Source: Hirudo medicinalis
Taxonomy: Eukaryota > Annelida > Clitellata > Hirudinida > Hirudinidae
Length of the DNA stretch: 30,089 nucleotides
Direction: 5' to 3'
Assembly: GCA_011800805.1 (NCBI GenBank)
Contig: MPNW01000126.1
Span: forward strand, 92,335 to 122,423
The notes beneath the pieces are model-generated. The model was not told where the DNA came from. It ran no database searches and was given only the letters and a program-made list of their open reading frames with translations. Shown here piece by piece: positions 11,437-19,200 of the stretch. Numbering within the stretch: position 1 is the first letter of the stretch; each line of letters opens with the position of its first letter. Made by a program: the position numbers and the translations under genes.

Positions 11437-14400
11437 GTAGTAGTAGTAGTATTGTTATTATTATTATTAAAATATTTAACATTATTAAATATAAGATATA
11501 GGTTTGATACAACAGAAGCCAACTGAAGTATGCATTATAACAATTATCACACAACAACAACTACAGGATATGTGATTGCACACAGTGAGTGAGTGAGTGA
11601 GTGAGTGAGTGAGTGAGTGAGTGAGTGAGTGATGATGACGATGAAGAGGAAGATGATGGCACTCACTCAGAATGGGGTATTTCTGTGTTTATAGCCATGA
11701 AGACACAGTTGACCAATATCACAAGCATGACCAGCAGACTGAACATTCTGCAATAGAAGATAGACCCTAGACTGACCTTAGCCCAATCACAATCATCATC
11801 ATCACCCTCATAGCCACCACCATCATCACCATCAACATTCAAACATTTATTACGCCTTCTCATGATCACCATTTGAGTCAAGCAAAACGAACTCAAAACC
11901 TTCGACATCATCACTACCTGAAGTGGCATCATAATCATCATCATCATCAGCAGCAGCAGCTGCAGAAGCACAGGAGAGCACCCATGGTGATGCTTAGTCT
12001 ATTCCTTATCTATCATCACAACATCATCTCCATTAACTGTGCATAAACAACGGGAGGCTCGTCTAAAGTCAATATTGCGATCGTCATCAGGACCACCATC
12101 ATATACATCATCTTTGTCATCATCTCAAGGCAGGTTATTCAACCACTCGGCTGGTTGTCTACAGAGCACGGACGCGAAGTGATTTTTCAAAACAATCCAG
12201 AGCAGACCTGCCACTTTCCAGGATGGTCGTCGACAAAAGAACGATTGGAAAGAAGACAAAGAAAAAATAATTTTAACGGGGAAGAAAATTCATTGCCGGG
12301 AAAACTTCGAGGAAACGAGTCGAGGACGTCGTTTCCGAACGAACTTCCGAAAATCGAACGAACTTTCGGCAAGGAAAAAGCTCGACGGATCAACGACGAG
12401 GCCGTCAAAGGCTCGCCGATGGCTGTGACGGATCCAAGAAGAGATGGATGCATTTTCATTCGATTCGATTAGAAGTGCAAACTCGAACATTAATATTAAA
12501 TTAATATTGGGAGGATGATTCTTTATTCTAAAAATTACTGCAACAAGAGAGCATGACATCGCATGTCCTTCTATGACGAACGATGACCCTCATCATCACC
12601 ACCATCATTGCTTTTATCATAGTCATCATTGTTATCATCATTAGATCTTCATTCGCCGTTGCGTAAGCATTCCCATCGATGATGATTACCGCCTTTCTTA
12701 TTTTGATAACCATCCTCCTCATCATCATCATCACCAAACAACCTTCATCATTTTATTATCAATCCGACCATCACCGCAATCGTCATCATCGTCGACTCAC
12801 GGGTGAGTGAGTACAAGGAGTGCGGCCCTCCTGAGGGGGTTCCACGGACTGAGCAGGAAGAACCCGTTCGAGGAACTGAACCTGAATATCGTCTTATCCT
12901 TTGCCACCACCACAAACGTCTGAAAGCAAGAATCATTTTCACAATCAACAAAAGTGCAGCTAAACGAAGGTAGTTGTCGTCATCGAATTTAAGGGCCATC
13001 TCTATCACTATCATCACCATCTCTATCATAACTCCTAGCACGACCATGACAATTGCCATCATCAACATCATCATCATCATCATCAACAATGTTTCATTGT
13101 GAAGAGCACCATCAGAGTTATTATCATTTGGGCGAACCATTGACACAATAGTAATGATCGATGCTTTTTGCTTGACAATAATAAATCATCATCATAATCA
13201 TCATCACCACCACTACCATCATCATCATCATCATCATCTTCATCATCATCATCATCATCATCATCATCTTCATCATCATCATCATCATCATCACCATCAT
13301 CGGGTTCAAAGTCTTTCGCTTCACGATAAAATCACCATTGCATTATCACAAAACAAAACAAAACAAAAAGAATAGAAAATGAGGATGCTAATGAGATCTC
13401 TCTTGCTGGCGATCAAAATGTCTAGCTGATTCGAAGTCGATCGATGATGTCGTCAGCAGTGAGGACGATGGCTCGGAAACGAGTCAGTTGCTGGTTACTT
13501 AACCCCTTGAATGCAATTAGTAGTTGCATCTCTGACGATGGTGACATTCCTTCGTCAAAGACAAATGACACGGTGACCAAATAATAATGACGACAAACAT
13601 GAAAAGCAGTAGGAATGGCACCGAGATGACAATCAGAATTTCTGAAGGACCACCCGATCCACGTCGACACTCGATCACGGTTTCTAAGATGAGTCCTTCT
13701 CGATCCATTTCGGCCATCTTGATTACCATGCATTCGTTCGCCCACTCGAGTGCATGCATTCATCTGACCATGAATTCATTCATCCACTTGTGAGCGTGCA
13801 TTCGTTTGACTGTGCATGCCATTCATCCATCCGCTTCCTGCAAACTCTATCAGAGTGCAGTTCTAAAATCTGTTCTGCCGTGCAATATTAATTAATTATA
13901 TTTAATGTCCGACCAATTCTCCGATTAATCTAGAATTAAAGACACGCGACGGAACATGGTTTGGAGTCCGAAGAAAAAAAAAGGGCTTAGAAAAGAAAAA
14001 TGTTTTTGCAATCTCCTTCCAGAGAGAAGCCTTTCTGTTCCTCGTGGAAATTTTTTTATCAAAACAAAACAAATCAAAACAAAAGAACGAATTGCAAAAA
14101 GATTCCTCTGGAATTCGTCCGTCCTGGTGGGTCCAAAGACTCTAGAAAGGAAACATGAAATGACTCGAACGACATATTCACAGACAGCAGAATAAATCCG
14201 GCCGATAATGCCCTTCGTTCGGCCTCACGAGAATGTAGCACACAATGCAGAGATAATGCAACATGCATTTCAGAGTTCGATAATGTACTGTACACGAATT
14301 CATTCTATTCAGTGGTCGTGCATTGCCTCAAAAATAATTCTTGACATGAATTTGACTTGATTTTCCAACACTCACAATTACAATCAACAAGTGACTGATG

Positions 14401-16257
14401 CACTCCCACAAGCAAACCAAAACAATGCATCATAACAAGTATGATTCACAACGCACAATGCATGGATCATGATTCACATCGCACACAATTCAGAAAGATA
14501 TGCACAGAAGCAACATAAGCAGGGCCCTGCAGTGCCCATCAAATTTGAATGATCGACCAACAACTGACTCATCAGATCAGCTTTACTCGTGGGAGTAATT
14601 TTAATATTATGATCAATTCCATCTATCCGCTCTCTAAGGTCCAAGCTGCCAATGCTTGAACTCTCTTATCCATCCATGGTCAAGCTTTACTCAAAAATGT
14701 CAGAAATGTTTTTCGACAAACTCTTAACTTTCGTACGATGGACTCTGATTGCAAAGATTGTTTATTATAGTCCATAATATCATAGGTAATTCCAGGATTA
14801 AAAATTAAGCAAACTTTGTTCGGACTTTTTTCGTGCAACCTTTTTCAAACAAAGCTTTCTTCGTCAAAGACTTTTTCACTTTGAATTTTTGAAATCACTT
14901 TCCCTTCCTTTTTTTCCTTCAAAAAGATCCCTTCCACTCATTATCTGTACATTCCTCTTTCCTTTTGATGACAAATGATGTCGTAAACTTCGCAATCAAA
15001 ACAAACTCTGTTTGGAACCTGGAACCAATCTGTCCATCCAATCAATGAAGAGATAGAGAGGTCATTGTTGATTCACCTGCCGACAGTCATGGCGTGCAAC
15101 GTCAAGGAGCGAGACATCGGCAAACGGGAACCTATTTATCAAAAATGCATTCCATGGCGCTTATTTACAAGCTATTGATTCGTTGCTTAGGAAATGATGG
15201 TACGCCGGTGCCACTTCGCGCTCTGCAAGAGAGTTCACAAAATAAATGACAGAATAGCATCTATTCTCCACAAAAAGTAAAACCGTACCTTCTTTAATGT
15301 GCTTAAAAATTTTCGCTACGATAATGGATAATAATGACCACGCCAACAAATACGACATCTACAAATACTTCCGATTTTTGGTAGACTTTTTTGAGAATAT
15401 TTTGTAAAAACATGTCTCTCCATGTAATCAATAAGAACACGACACCTACCTAGGTCGTCTTAGTAATGGATGGAGCGCGATTCGACGATCTAACCAAGAA
15501 TCATGACAAACATTTCAAAGCATTTTTCAAAACTTCCAACGACATTACAATACATTAAAAAAAACCAATAAAACTCTCTCACGTATTTATTGTGATAATA
15601 TTCGTCAATATCTTCGATCGGAATTCCGAACATCTCAGGAGGAAAGTCGGACATTTTTTGAGGCAGAGGCATTCCTTGCTGGAGGGCAGGATTTGGTTTA
15701 GGCTTTCTTCCTCCTTCTTTTCGCCATCTTGTTCTTTTTCCTTCTGTTGTTCCTTAGCTAGCTTATCTTCCTGTTGAAAACAGTAAAACAGAAAATAGTA
15801 AAACCGTCTACAAAACACTCGCGAGCCACAAGCGAAGCGCCAAAAAAACTAAAAGTGGATAATTTACGTTTACGTTGCTCATGTCATTAAAAGTGACATT
15901 TGAATTATTTTAAATAAAAATTAAATTTGTATACTTGTATTCTTTTAGCAATTTTTGCCAAGGATTCCCTTGTAAAAAGTCTGAATCTGTTTGCTTTGCT
16001 GTTGACCGCTACAGTTGTTGTGGGAGATTTCAAGTCGCCGTTTGCAGCTTCCATATCTTTTTTTTCCAATATTGGATCCTTTTCGACCTTCTCTCAATTA
16101 ATCTAAATTCCAGATGTCTTCATTTTGTTTAAAATATTCTAGTGTCAGAATTCCTAATGCATAATATTTTAATATTCACACTTACATTTAATATTCATAG
16201 CATACTTAATAATGTAAAATTCACCTCTAACTCTTCCAGAAAAATGTCGCTATCCAT
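179..16257 (-). CDS. Nav1: Voltage-gated sodium channel alpha subunit, 5' part (gene level, 24 exons, partial)
   Basis: Pore-forming alpha subunit of a plasma-membrane voltage-gated Na+ channel, which drives action potentials. The exons listed separately join into about 1290 codons once one missing base in exon 2 is allowed for. Order: N-terminal tail with FTRESL, domain I S1-S6, I-II linker, domain II S1-S6, II-III linker, domain III S1-S4. The gene leaves the window before domain III S5. Visible filter residues are Asp in domain I (TQDFWE) and Glu in domain II (CGEW). The S4 segments carry the regular Arg/Lys every third residue. Linker motifs such as [12 protein letters not shown] and DVLVLKDLI match insect para more than calcium channels, so I call it Nav1-type. 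Nav1 versus Nav2 would be settled by the domain III filter residue (Lys or Glu), which is off-window. All splice phases fit. Confidence 0.95.
374..512. repeat. AT-rich tandem repeat, about 40-bp unit
   Basis: Three to four diverged copies of tgattgtttataataacaat plus ttattaaaat, in the Nav intron between exons 24 and 23 (302-805). The rest of that intron holds the SINE remnant at 626-655 and nothing else I recognise. Confidence 0.6.
626..655 (-). mobile_element. Short SINE remnant (possible)
   Basis: The minus strand reads gacgtgtcgtgtttgcgacc, similar to the B-box part of the two other copies. It is too short to be sure. Confidence 0.3.
806..985 (-). CDS. Nav1: Nav exon 23: domain III S2-S3
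   Basis: 180 bp, acceptor cttgtctccag, donor gtaatt, phase 0. It encodes [20 protein letters not shown], then [20 protein letters not shown] and the S3 hallmark [14 protein letters not shown]. Confidence 0.96.
1156..1359 (-). CDS. Nav1: Nav exon 22: pre-S1 and S1 of domain III
   Basis: 204 bp, acceptor gtggcgcag, donor gtaggt. It encodes [17 protein letters not shown], then a cytoplasmic stretch, and [20 protein letters not shown], the domain III S1. The YPDECCP segment parallels YPADCCP of para. Confidence 0.94.
1926..2014. repeat. Degenerate telomere-like CCCTAA tract
   Basis: Many variants of ccctaa/cccta/ccctga in the Nav intron between exons 22 and 21. It is consistent with an interstitial TTAGGG-type remnant. 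Confidence 0.55.
2380..2535. repeat. AAT/AAC microsatellite
   Basis: Imperfect aataat repeats. The intron 1360-2789 also holds the telomere-like tract, an aatc repeat at 2716-2755 and no gene. Confidence 0.8.
2790..3011 (-). CDS. Nav1: Nav exon 21: His- and Ser-rich II-III linker
   Basis: 222 bp, phase 0 at both ends, acceptor gatcgcag, donor gtaaga. It starts [19 protein letters not shown], then a Ser-rich acidic stretch ([20 protein letters not shown]) and ends TVEGPEIHE. It is comparable in place and style to the Ser/Asp-rich II-III linker of insect channels. The His run is coded by mixed CAC/CAT codons. Confidence 0.82.
3012..4036. other. Introns around microexon 20, AT-rich
   Basis: Apart from the 23-bp microexon, this is AT-rich sequence with many short taat/attaat palindromes (3301-3700) and a purine run near 3750-3770. 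No gene seen. Confidence 0.6.
3387..3409 (-). CDS. Nav1: Nav exon 20: 23-bp microexon, II-III linker
   Basis: Acceptor ttcttttccag, donor gtgatt. It encodes the end of a Glu codon plus LATTGDK. The phase (2 bases in, 0 out) fits exon 21, which is open and serine-rich in that frame. Both splice signals are good. Confidence 0.6.
4037..4075 (-). CDS. Nav1: Nav exon 19 (candidate): small II-III linker exon
   Basis: 39 bp between acceptor acacgtccag and the strong donor gtaggt. It encodes [12 protein letters not shown]. There is no homology I can recognise; it is accepted because both phases fit exons 18 and 20. An upstream acceptor, actctcag, gives a longer version that breaks phase with exon 20. 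Confidence 0.4.
4310..4586 (-). CDS. Nav1: Nav exon 18: domain II S6 end and II-III linker
   Basis: Acceptor cacatcag. It encodes [18 protein letters not shown], completing S6, then an acidic/amphipathic stretch ([20 protein letters not shown]) matching NKIAEAFNRIGRFKSWVK of para. The donor is taken as gtttgt after AGA G (phase 1). A second donor, gtaaaa, lies 43 bases further in phase 2->0 context, so the 3' end is less certain. Confidence 0.88.
4905..5246 (-). CDS. Nav1: Nav exon 17: domain II S4-S6 with filter
   Basis: 342 bp, donor gtgagt. It encodes [21 protein letters not shown]5 ([20 protein letters not shown]), the P-loop [19 protein letters not shown] and the start of S6. The filter Glu is codon 4995-4997. 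The outer-ring position three residues on is Gln (codon 4986-4988) where most Nav channels have Glu. The acceptor is tcaaaaag. Confidence 0.96.
5457..5630 (-). CDS. Nav1: Nav exon 16: domain II S2-S4
   Basis: 174 bp, acceptor gaacttacag, donor gttggt, phase 0. It encodes [20 protein letters not shown], then [18 protein letters not shown] and LSILRSFRL, i.e. S2, S3 and the first half of the domain II S4. The split inside S4 is at a position also found in other Nav genes. Confidence 0.95.
5867..6114 (-). CDS. Nav1: Nav exon 15: domain II pre-S1, S1 and start of S2
   Basis: 248 bp, donor gtgcga. It encodes [20 protein letters not shown], then [20 protein letters not shown] and [15 protein letters not shown], the unmistakable domain II S1 (compare [23 protein letters not shown]). 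The acceptor aaaccag at 6115-6121 has a poor pyrimidine tract and abuts a tRNA-like B-box. Confidence 0.93.
6670..6717 (-). CDS. Nav1: Nav exon 14: end of I-II linker
   Basis: 48 bp, acceptor tttgtatttgcag, donor gtaatt. It encodes [15 protein letters not shown], matching VMVLNDIIEQAAG of insect para just before domain II. It starts two bases into a codon completed as Asp from exon 13. Confidence 0.8.
6770..6830 (+). mobile_element. tRNA-like B-box segment, possible SINE head
   Basis: gccggttcgaatcc at 6801-6814 is a perfect RNA polymerase III B-box. I see no clear tRNA fold or A-box, and it lies about 100 bp from the minus-strand SINE fragment. Confidence 0.35.
6917..6990 (-). mobile_element. 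SINE fragment, same family, opposite orientation
   Basis: On the minus strand this reads gtgtttgcaacccggcctgc, then a body ending gcgctatataaatgg, matching the SINE at 9838-10105 over the B-box and the conserved 3' end. It sits in the Nav intron between exons 13 and 14. Confidence 0.6.
7226..7295. repeat. CAT/CAC microsatellite
   Basis: atcatcatc and caccatcatc repeats within the Nav intron 6718-7441, which also holds the SINE fragments. Similar cat-type repeats lie at 5751-5795 and 8821-8890. Confidence 0.75.
7442..7551 (-). CDS. Nav1: Nav exon 13: I-II linker
   Basis: 110 bp, acceptor cccgatttcag, donor gtaaaa. It encodes [19 protein letters not shown], then [17 protein letters not shown]. 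There is no strong family motif, but both splice phases fit. The ending KDVR joined to the next exon's DVLVLKDLI resembles KDVMVLNDIIEQ of para. Confidence 0.6.
7831..8201 (-). CDS. Nav1: Nav exon 12: I-II linker
   Basis: 371 bp, acceptor aactttcag; donor taken as gtcggc after ACC AG. It contains [17 protein letters not shown], a Pro-rich stretch, and [16 protein letters not shown], which matches LPYADDSNAVTPMSEE of insect para. This is strong evidence for a Nav1-type linker. The exact donor is moderately certain and is supported by phase with exon 13. Confidence 0.85.
8475..8666 (-). CDS. Nav1: Nav exon 11: start of I-II linker
   Basis: 192 bp, acceptor ttgctcctag, donor gtaaag, phase 0 at both ends. 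It encodes [20 protein letters not shown], then a Ser/Gly-rich linker with SSRKRSEV, a possible kinase site. The Gln/Ala-rich opening parallels the KKQQEEAQAAAAA stretch of vertebrate Nav I-II linkers. Confidence 0.85.
8667..9069. other. Nav intron between exons 11 and 10
   Basis: Contains the cat-type repeat at 8821-8890. No gene or element seen otherwise. Confidence 0.5.
9070..9243 (-). CDS. Nav1: Nav exon 10: domain I S6
   Basis: The acceptor cctcgtttcag starts [20 protein letters not shown], then [18 protein letters not shown], the domain I S6. A Gln/Glu-rich helix ([10 protein letters not shown]) follows. The donor is less certain: I place it at gttggt after ATA (9070), phase 0, which joins well to the next exon. 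The same frame stays open past this point to about 8995. Confidence 0.88.
9244..9609. other. Nav intron between exons 10 and 9
   Basis: AT-rich, with A-runs and a caacaacaac stretch near 9556-9575. No gene seen. Confidence 0.5.
9610..9751 (-). CDS. Nav1: Nav exon 9: domain I P-loop and selectivity filter
   Basis: 142 bp, acceptor accgcacag, donor gttagc. It encodes [19 protein letters not shown], then [19 protein letters not shown]. The filter Asp is codon 9634-9636. It is followed by Phe (9631-9633), an aromatic that in other animals supports tetrodotoxin binding, and by the outer-ring Glu (9625-9627). Confidence 0.95.
9838..10105 (+). mobile_element. tRNA-derived SINE with internal duplication
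   Basis: Located in the Nav intron between exons 8 and 9. It has an A-box-like ttggccgaatggg at 9850-9862 and a B-box-like gtgttcgaaaccc, then a body ending gcgctatataaatgg and a second gcgctatataaatg. This layout is typical of tRNA-derived SINEs of invertebrates. Bases 9891-9963 and 9965-10037 are identical and separated by a single N. Confidence 0.7.
10175..10226 (-). CDS. Nav1: Nav exon 8: domain I pore-turret mini-exon
   Basis: 52 bp, acceptor catcaacag, donor gtaaaa. It encodes [16 protein letters not shown]. Phases fit both neighbours, and the CGG plus the next exon's SACAEGYTC match the CGN..GQCPEGYVC loop of other Nav channels. The intron upstream starts with a GAT-type microsatellite. 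Confidence 0.82.
10458..10520. repeat. Short tandem repeat, about 17-bp unit
   Basis: Four diverged copies of ccctaacaatttaaata just downstream of Nav exon 7, in the intron. Confidence 0.6.
10552..10764 (-). CDS. Nav1: Nav exon 7: domain I S4-S5, S5 and turret
   Basis: 213 bp, acceptor acgtgttcag, donor gtaaat. It encodes [19 protein letters not shown], then [19 protein letters not shown] (S5), the GRLMRKC cysteine, and an extracellular stretch with a potential N-glycosylation site (DNVT). Only 64 bp of intron separate it from exon 6. Confidence 0.93.
10829..10926 (-). CDS. Nav1: Nav exon 6: domain I S3 end and S4 voltage sensor
   Basis: 98 bp, acceptor cgtcattccag, donor gttagt. It encodes [15 protein letters not shown], then [18 protein letters not shown], an S4 with Arg/Lys every third residue. 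The S3-S4 stretch (SKDSGGK) differs from the usual VDLGNVSAL and is two residues longer. I found no second, mutually exclusive copy of this exon in the adjacent introns. Confidence 0.93.
11174..11302 (-). CDS. Nav1: Nav exon 5: domain I S2-S3
   Basis: 129 bp, acceptor ccacctctcag, donor gttagt. It encodes [20 protein letters not shown], then [20 protein letters not shown]. It keeps the S2 acidic residue and the hallmark [10 protein letters not shown] of S3. From memory, its length equals that of the matching vertebrate SCN exon. Confidence 0.95.
11397..11470. repeat. TTA/TAG microsatellite
   Basis: ttattatta with a tag-rich interruption, in the Nav intron between exons 5 and 4. Confidence 0.8.
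11584..11632. repeat. GTGA tetranucleotide microsatellite
   Basis: About twelve near-perfect gtga units on the plus strand (tcac on the transcribed strand), about 35 bases downstream of the Nav exon 4 donor. Confidence 0.9.
11667..11747 (-). CDS. Nav1: Nav exon 4: domain I S1
   Basis: 81 bp, acceptor ctattgcag, donor gtgagt. It encodes [20 protein letters not shown] and then TEIPHS, the domain I S1 helix (compare LFSMLIMCTILTNCVFM in vertebrates). Phases fit the exons on either side. Confidence 0.92.
   Translation of the reverse strand, partial: NVQSAGHACDIGQLCLHGYKHRNTPF
11748..12800. other. Nav intron between exons 4 and 3
   Basis: Contains cat-type repeats (about 11785-11960 and 12594-12735) and a more complex CG-rich block at 12155-12480 with open frames on both strands. 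I see no recognisable protein in that block. Confidence 0.5.
12801..12919 (-). CDS. Nav1: Nav exon 3: pre-S1 segment, domain I
   Basis: 119 bp, acceptor gctttcag, donor gtgagt. It encodes [17 protein letters not shown], then [19 protein letters not shown], the conserved TFxVxxKGKxIFRFS...NPLR block just before domain I S1. It ends two bases into a Pro codon completed by exon 4. From memory, the vertebrate SCN exon at this place is also 119 bp. Confidence 0.93.
12920..15582. other. Large Nav intron between exons 3 and 2
   Basis: Contains a long cat-type microsatellite at 13187-13303, T-rich sequence near 14820-14930, and a minus-strand open frame (13517-13759) with a hydrophobic stretch, described under findings. 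No other gene seen. Confidence 0.5.
15583..15770 (-). CDS. Nav1: Nav exon 2: charged N-terminal tail, with apparent frameshift
   Basis: The acceptor ttttcaacag gives phase 0 and opens with [19 protein letters not shown], the charged stretch expected after FTRESL. Downstream homology ([11 protein letters not shown], then [18 protein letters not shown]) lies in a different frame. The exon is 188 bp where 189 is needed, so one base appears to be missing near the AAA run at 15704-15706. As written, the reading frame is broken for the rest of the gene. The donor is gtgaga after HNKY. Confidence 0.85.
15935..16054 (-). CDS. Nav1: Nav exon 1: N-terminal tail with FTRESL motif
   Basis: Forty codons from ATG 16054-16052 to donor gtatac, phase 0. 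The segment [18 protein letters not shown] matches the near-invariant N-terminal motif of animal Nav channels (FRPFTRESLVQIEQRI in Drosophila para). The start is chosen because an in-frame TGA lies upstream at about 16093-16095. The open frame could extend to 16090 if spliced from the candidate exon at 16225-16257. Confidence 0.85.
16225..16257 (-). CDS. Nav1: Possible extra 5' coding exon of the Nav gene
   Basis: ATG at 16257-16255 opens an 11-codon peptide, [11 protein letters not shown], followed by a good donor, gtgaat, in phase 0. An in-phase acceptor (ttgagag) lies at 16091-16097. Splicing there would add [12 protein letters not shown] in front of the Met at 16054, giving an acidic N-terminus. 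The acceptor lacks a strong pyrimidine tract, so this exon is optional; the alternative is translation from the ATG at 16054. Confidence 0.3.
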
Positions 16258-19200
16258 ATTTTGATTGGTTCAAAAGTTCACATTGCTGCACGTCTAAAGG
16301 AAATTGTTACAAGCCGATTAAAATATTTATTTTTGAACACATTAATTTATATGTAAATATAAAATTACTTTACAACTGGAACAACAAAAACTCAGAAGAG
16401 AGGAGTGCATTTTATGACTGAAAATTCGAGCGCTAATTCCTCTTAGCCAGTTTCCTAAACTCCCACAAGGGCCGACGGTGCGATTTGAATATCCGCCGCT
16501 GATCAATATCATGTGGAATTAGAATGGCTGTGTCTGCTACGATTCCATGTTGTTGCTCCTGTTTTATTACACCTTACAACGACTCCTTTGAAATTTCGTT
16601 ACAGAAATTACGAAGATTCTAGTCAGGACTTTCATTAAGATGGAATCTACATAAAAATCGCTCCATTTTGTGATCGCATGCGTGAAATTTATCGATGTTT
16701 CTGTGGCTTGCAATTTGCTGATCTTGGAAGCAGACGTCCGTACAGATGGTGCAGCATTTTAACGGCAGAAGCAGATGGAATATCGATATTTTTTATTTAA
16801 ATTCCCTTACCCATTGCTTCATTCATATATTTAACATTCTTACGAGATAAAAAATTTTTTTACATCAGTTCAATAGTTGCCCGAGTTGTTGAAACAGGTC
16901 ACTTGGAGTCGTTGAATAAGTTAGTAGAAGAGGTGTACGGCAAAGCATTATCATTTGAGACTTCTGAATAAATGCGCTGTTGTAAAATGAAGTTGAATAA
17001 AATGTTCTGAAGAGATATTTTCTTTTACTGATATTTTGTTTCGACGATAGAACGGAGATTAAGTATGAGACCTTTGAGGTTAACGCTAATTTTTGAAGTT
17101 TGGATGAAAAGGGGCGACACTAAATAAACACATAAATAAATTTTTAACCATTGATGATTTTTTAAATGTTGTATTTTGATCTGTGAGGGGGAAATGGTTA
17201 CATCGGATTTTTATTGCTTCAAGAAGTGTGATGTGCTAACGAGCGACCGAACCCTCTAAAGCTTGCCCTAAGCTGAACTTTTGGTGACTTAAAAATGACT
17301 TTTTCGCCTCCTTGCATGGAAAATTGTTGAATGGAACTAAAATTGCGCTTTAATAAAAAAAATGTCAACTCTAAGAAACTCACCCATCAAGTGTTAAAGC
17401 TAACTTTGAAGAACATCGAAAAGGCCTTTGGAAGCCGCAGTGGTAGTCCGAGCTTCTGTTATAGTGGTCTCCAACTCCCTGTCACAAAGTTACGTCGACG
17501 ACGAAGTCAGCGGCAAATGTCCCGACAGAGCGACTTGTCTAAACGTTTGTCGATGGAAACGCCAATTTGACTCAACGCATCTCAAAGTTTCATTGGAAAG
17601 CGAATCAATGGACCTCGATTCGTTCGAAAATAGAAATCCTCTCACGTACACTGCGCACTGCTTCACTGACGAGAGAGAAAGGGAGGAGGCTACCTTTCCA
17701 TATTGGTTTATCGATCAAATGCGAAGCCCCTTACAATGACGCTAGCAAGCAGACCCGACCACGGACAGGCGACGTGAACGTCTGTGACGGACGAAATCCA
17801 CTCGCGCACGTGGAGCTCCGGATTTGGAAAATGGAAAGAGGAGGTAATTTGTATGAACTACCGACTCGGCCATCTTCACAGTTAAGAGGACGATGAACAG
17901 AGGACCAAAAAGATGGAAGCAGATCACGTTTAATCATCGGTTCAGGTCGAGTCTGTTTGAGGTCGGAAGATTTCTCGATTTAAGAAAGTCTCGATAGGCT
18001 ATCTTATTGTTTTTTAGACTTATTGTTTTGTTAAATCGTTTGTTTCACTAATTGCATCGTCTACCCATTTCGTTTCCACAGTCTAAGACATGGCAAAGTA
18101 AAGACTCATGGATATGCAGATGGGTCGGCTTACACGGCTGGCGATCGAAGCATGCCAGTTAGGCTTTTGTCTCTACAACAGTAGATCTCTCTTGGTGCCG
18201 ATGAGAACAATGCAGAAGATCTTACAATCGATTTTCACCTCGTCTTAACGAACCAAGACTCACGCTTGGGTGAACTGAAAGCAAAACTTACCTCAGTGTC
18301 TACAAACCTCTTTCCTTATTCCTCCCTGTCCCCCTAATGGTGAATGGATGGGTTGATGCCCCCAATAATCTCCTGTCGTGAGTAACGGTAGCGGGGGCGC
18401 GCTTATTTACATTCTCCGGCTCGGGTTATGATGACGATCGCCTTGTCTGGAACTGGAATAGCTGTGGTGGCGTATCGAACGAGGAAGCATGTTGAGACGT
18501 GCACACAGCTGGAAAAAAGAGGAATGTATTCCGACATCGTCCTGGAAATACGACGCACGGGACGTTCGTTTCCGCCTGTCGGTTTCATAGAGCTCGCATA
18601 CCCGTGTGTACATCTGTATGTCCTTAGGAGAACCCTTTTCTCGTATTTTCGATTAGAAAAGTCACGAATTGCTCGCTTATTCGATGAGTTACTGCTCAAG
18701 CTCAATCTTTATTTTGATCCACAGACCTGGTGGCATGCCTCAAGTGATTTACAGAGACAAGCCTCATCTTCAAGAGTCATAAATCAGATAAGGAGGCGGA
18801 CGAATTTAGCTCTCTCTCTCAAGAAAGAGCTAATTCAGAGTCTATACAAACCGCAAAAATAAACTGCTACTTTTAGGTGTGACGATAGGAAATAAAATTG
18901 TTCAATATCACGTAATTATTAAGATCTAATTACATAATGCAATACCCAATAATACCCATATATATTCCAAAACTATTGATCGATATTGTCAAAGGCGATA
19001 AATATTTTAAATCTGAGACTGCTTAGCTAATGCTGTCCTTAGGCACACATTTGAATCTCTCGCAATAGCGCTGGTGATGATGATCGCATCATCAATTTAG
19101 CGCCACAAGTGTGACAGCAAGGGCGCTAAGAAATGAGAGATTGACAAAGTGAGAGAAGCGTCAACACGGACGCGTTAAGTGTCAAGACACTTACTAGACG

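Noticed and set aside
11584..11632. GTGA repeat as an array of decoy 5' splice sites
   Set aside because: The gtgagt-like units are on the plus strand, opposite to the transcribed strand of the gene, so they are not splice donors for it.
12155..12472. 105-codon plus-strand frame with an open antisense frame
   Set aside because: Lies in a Nav intron, shows no motif, and open frames on both strands suggest composition rather than coding.
13154..13375. Poly-His open frame and its poly-Met antisense
   Set aside because: Translation of a CAT-type microsatellite in the large Nav intron.
18428..18862. 144-codon plus-strand open frame
   Set aside because: No start context, splice signals or recognisable domain; kept only as part of the CG-rich block.
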